The notes under the pieces: generated by a model
Databases searched by the model: none
Told to the model about the DNA's origin: nothing
Seen by the model: only the letters and a program-made list of their open reading frames with translations
Shown here: positions 63,740 to 64,000 of the stretch, in pieces
Layout: every line of letters starts with the position of its first letter
Position numbering within the stretch: position 1 is the stretch's first letter
Translations under genes and position numbers: made by a program
Assembly: GCF_003144245.1 (NCBI RefSeq)
Contig: NW_020289985.1
Coordinates: 558,001 to 622,000 of the forward strand
DNA: 64,000 bases
Source: Jaminaea rosea
Lineage: Eukaryota; Basidiomycota; Exobasidiomycetes; Microstromatales
Direction of reading: 5' to 3'

Positions 63740-64000
63740 ACGCAACGAGAGAGGCAGGCGTGCGGGTGCGGCTGCCCTCGTAAGCATTCGTATCACAACG
63801 GGACCCGTCGTCCGAGAATCATCACTCTCCCAATCATAGCAAGACGAGTGAGCGAGCGAGCCCGCCAACTTAGCCTAGCATTGCTCAGGTACGGCGTGGC
63901 GTCAACTCGAGTCGCTGCTGCTCCGCTCAGCCCAATTCTCATCTCGCAATCACCCGCACTTTGTTCATCTTCCAATCACCCCTACCGCTCTCGATGGTTT

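Larger units (their letters stand above)
63204..64000. other. Gene-free right edge
   Basis: About 800 bases. It holds a heptamer repeat (63522-63549) and an imperfect direct repeat of about 34 bases (63604-63637 and 63706-63739). No protein with recognisable features; it may be the promoter of a gene beyond the window. Confidence 0.5.

Overview
The window looks like a stretch of a basidiomycete nuclear genome, most likely a smut-type fungus (Ustilaginomycotina). The evidence is short GT-AG introns of about 59-138 nt, GC-rich compact genes, eukaryotic orthologues such as POP3, TFC3, VPS45, NCS2 and SIT4/PP6, a telomere-binding protein with two Myb domains, and an adenylation domain of the fungal adenylate-forming-reductase type. 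The group assignment is inference; that it is fungal is well supported. I see no rRNA gene, convincing tRNA gene, CRISPR array, transposon or viral remnant.

Region 1 (about 620-22441) reads as a secondary-metabolite locus. It holds an O-methyltransferase, a fusion of a medium-chain enoyl/quinone-type reductase with an alpha/beta hydrolase, and a reducing polyketide synthase (KS-AT-DH-KR-ACP, minus strand). Divergent from the synthase is a hybrid protein: adenylation domain, carrier domain, ketosynthase, then a degraded acyltransferase. Two multi-pass membrane acyltransferases (one with a secreted lectin-like N-terminal domain) and a divergent GT2-like membrane protein follow. Read together, the adenylating protein could load a carboxylic acid and perform one condensation. 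The reducing PKS could extend it, the stand-alone reductase could supply the enoyl reduction the PKS lacks, and its fused hydrolase could release the chain. The methyl- and acyltransferases could then decorate it. The division of labour is inference; the domains are seen. No cluster transcription factor is visible and the left edge of the locus lies outside the window.

Region 2 (22605-33770) is housekeeping: malate dehydrogenase, POP3 of RNase P/MRP divergent from the largest TFIIIC subunit TFC3, and a secreted six-hairpin glycosidase-like protein. Region 3 (34555-44603) has a large PAK-like kinase with altered catalytic motifs, a mitochondrial 2-oxodicarboxylate carrier, a small mitochondrial protein and a six-exon Ala/Glu-rich disordered protein.

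Region 4 (45967-63203) holds VPS45 divergent from an S9 peptidase with a very large insertion in its catalytic domain. It also holds NCS2 (tRNA wobble-uridine thiolation) divergent from a PP6/Sit4 phosphatase, a TAY1-like telomere protein, and an IGHMBP2/Hcs1-like helicase whose 5' end is unresolved. Two divergent pairs (POP3-TFC3 and NCS2-SIT4) join genes from one RNA pathway each. Promoters are rich in short tandem repeats.
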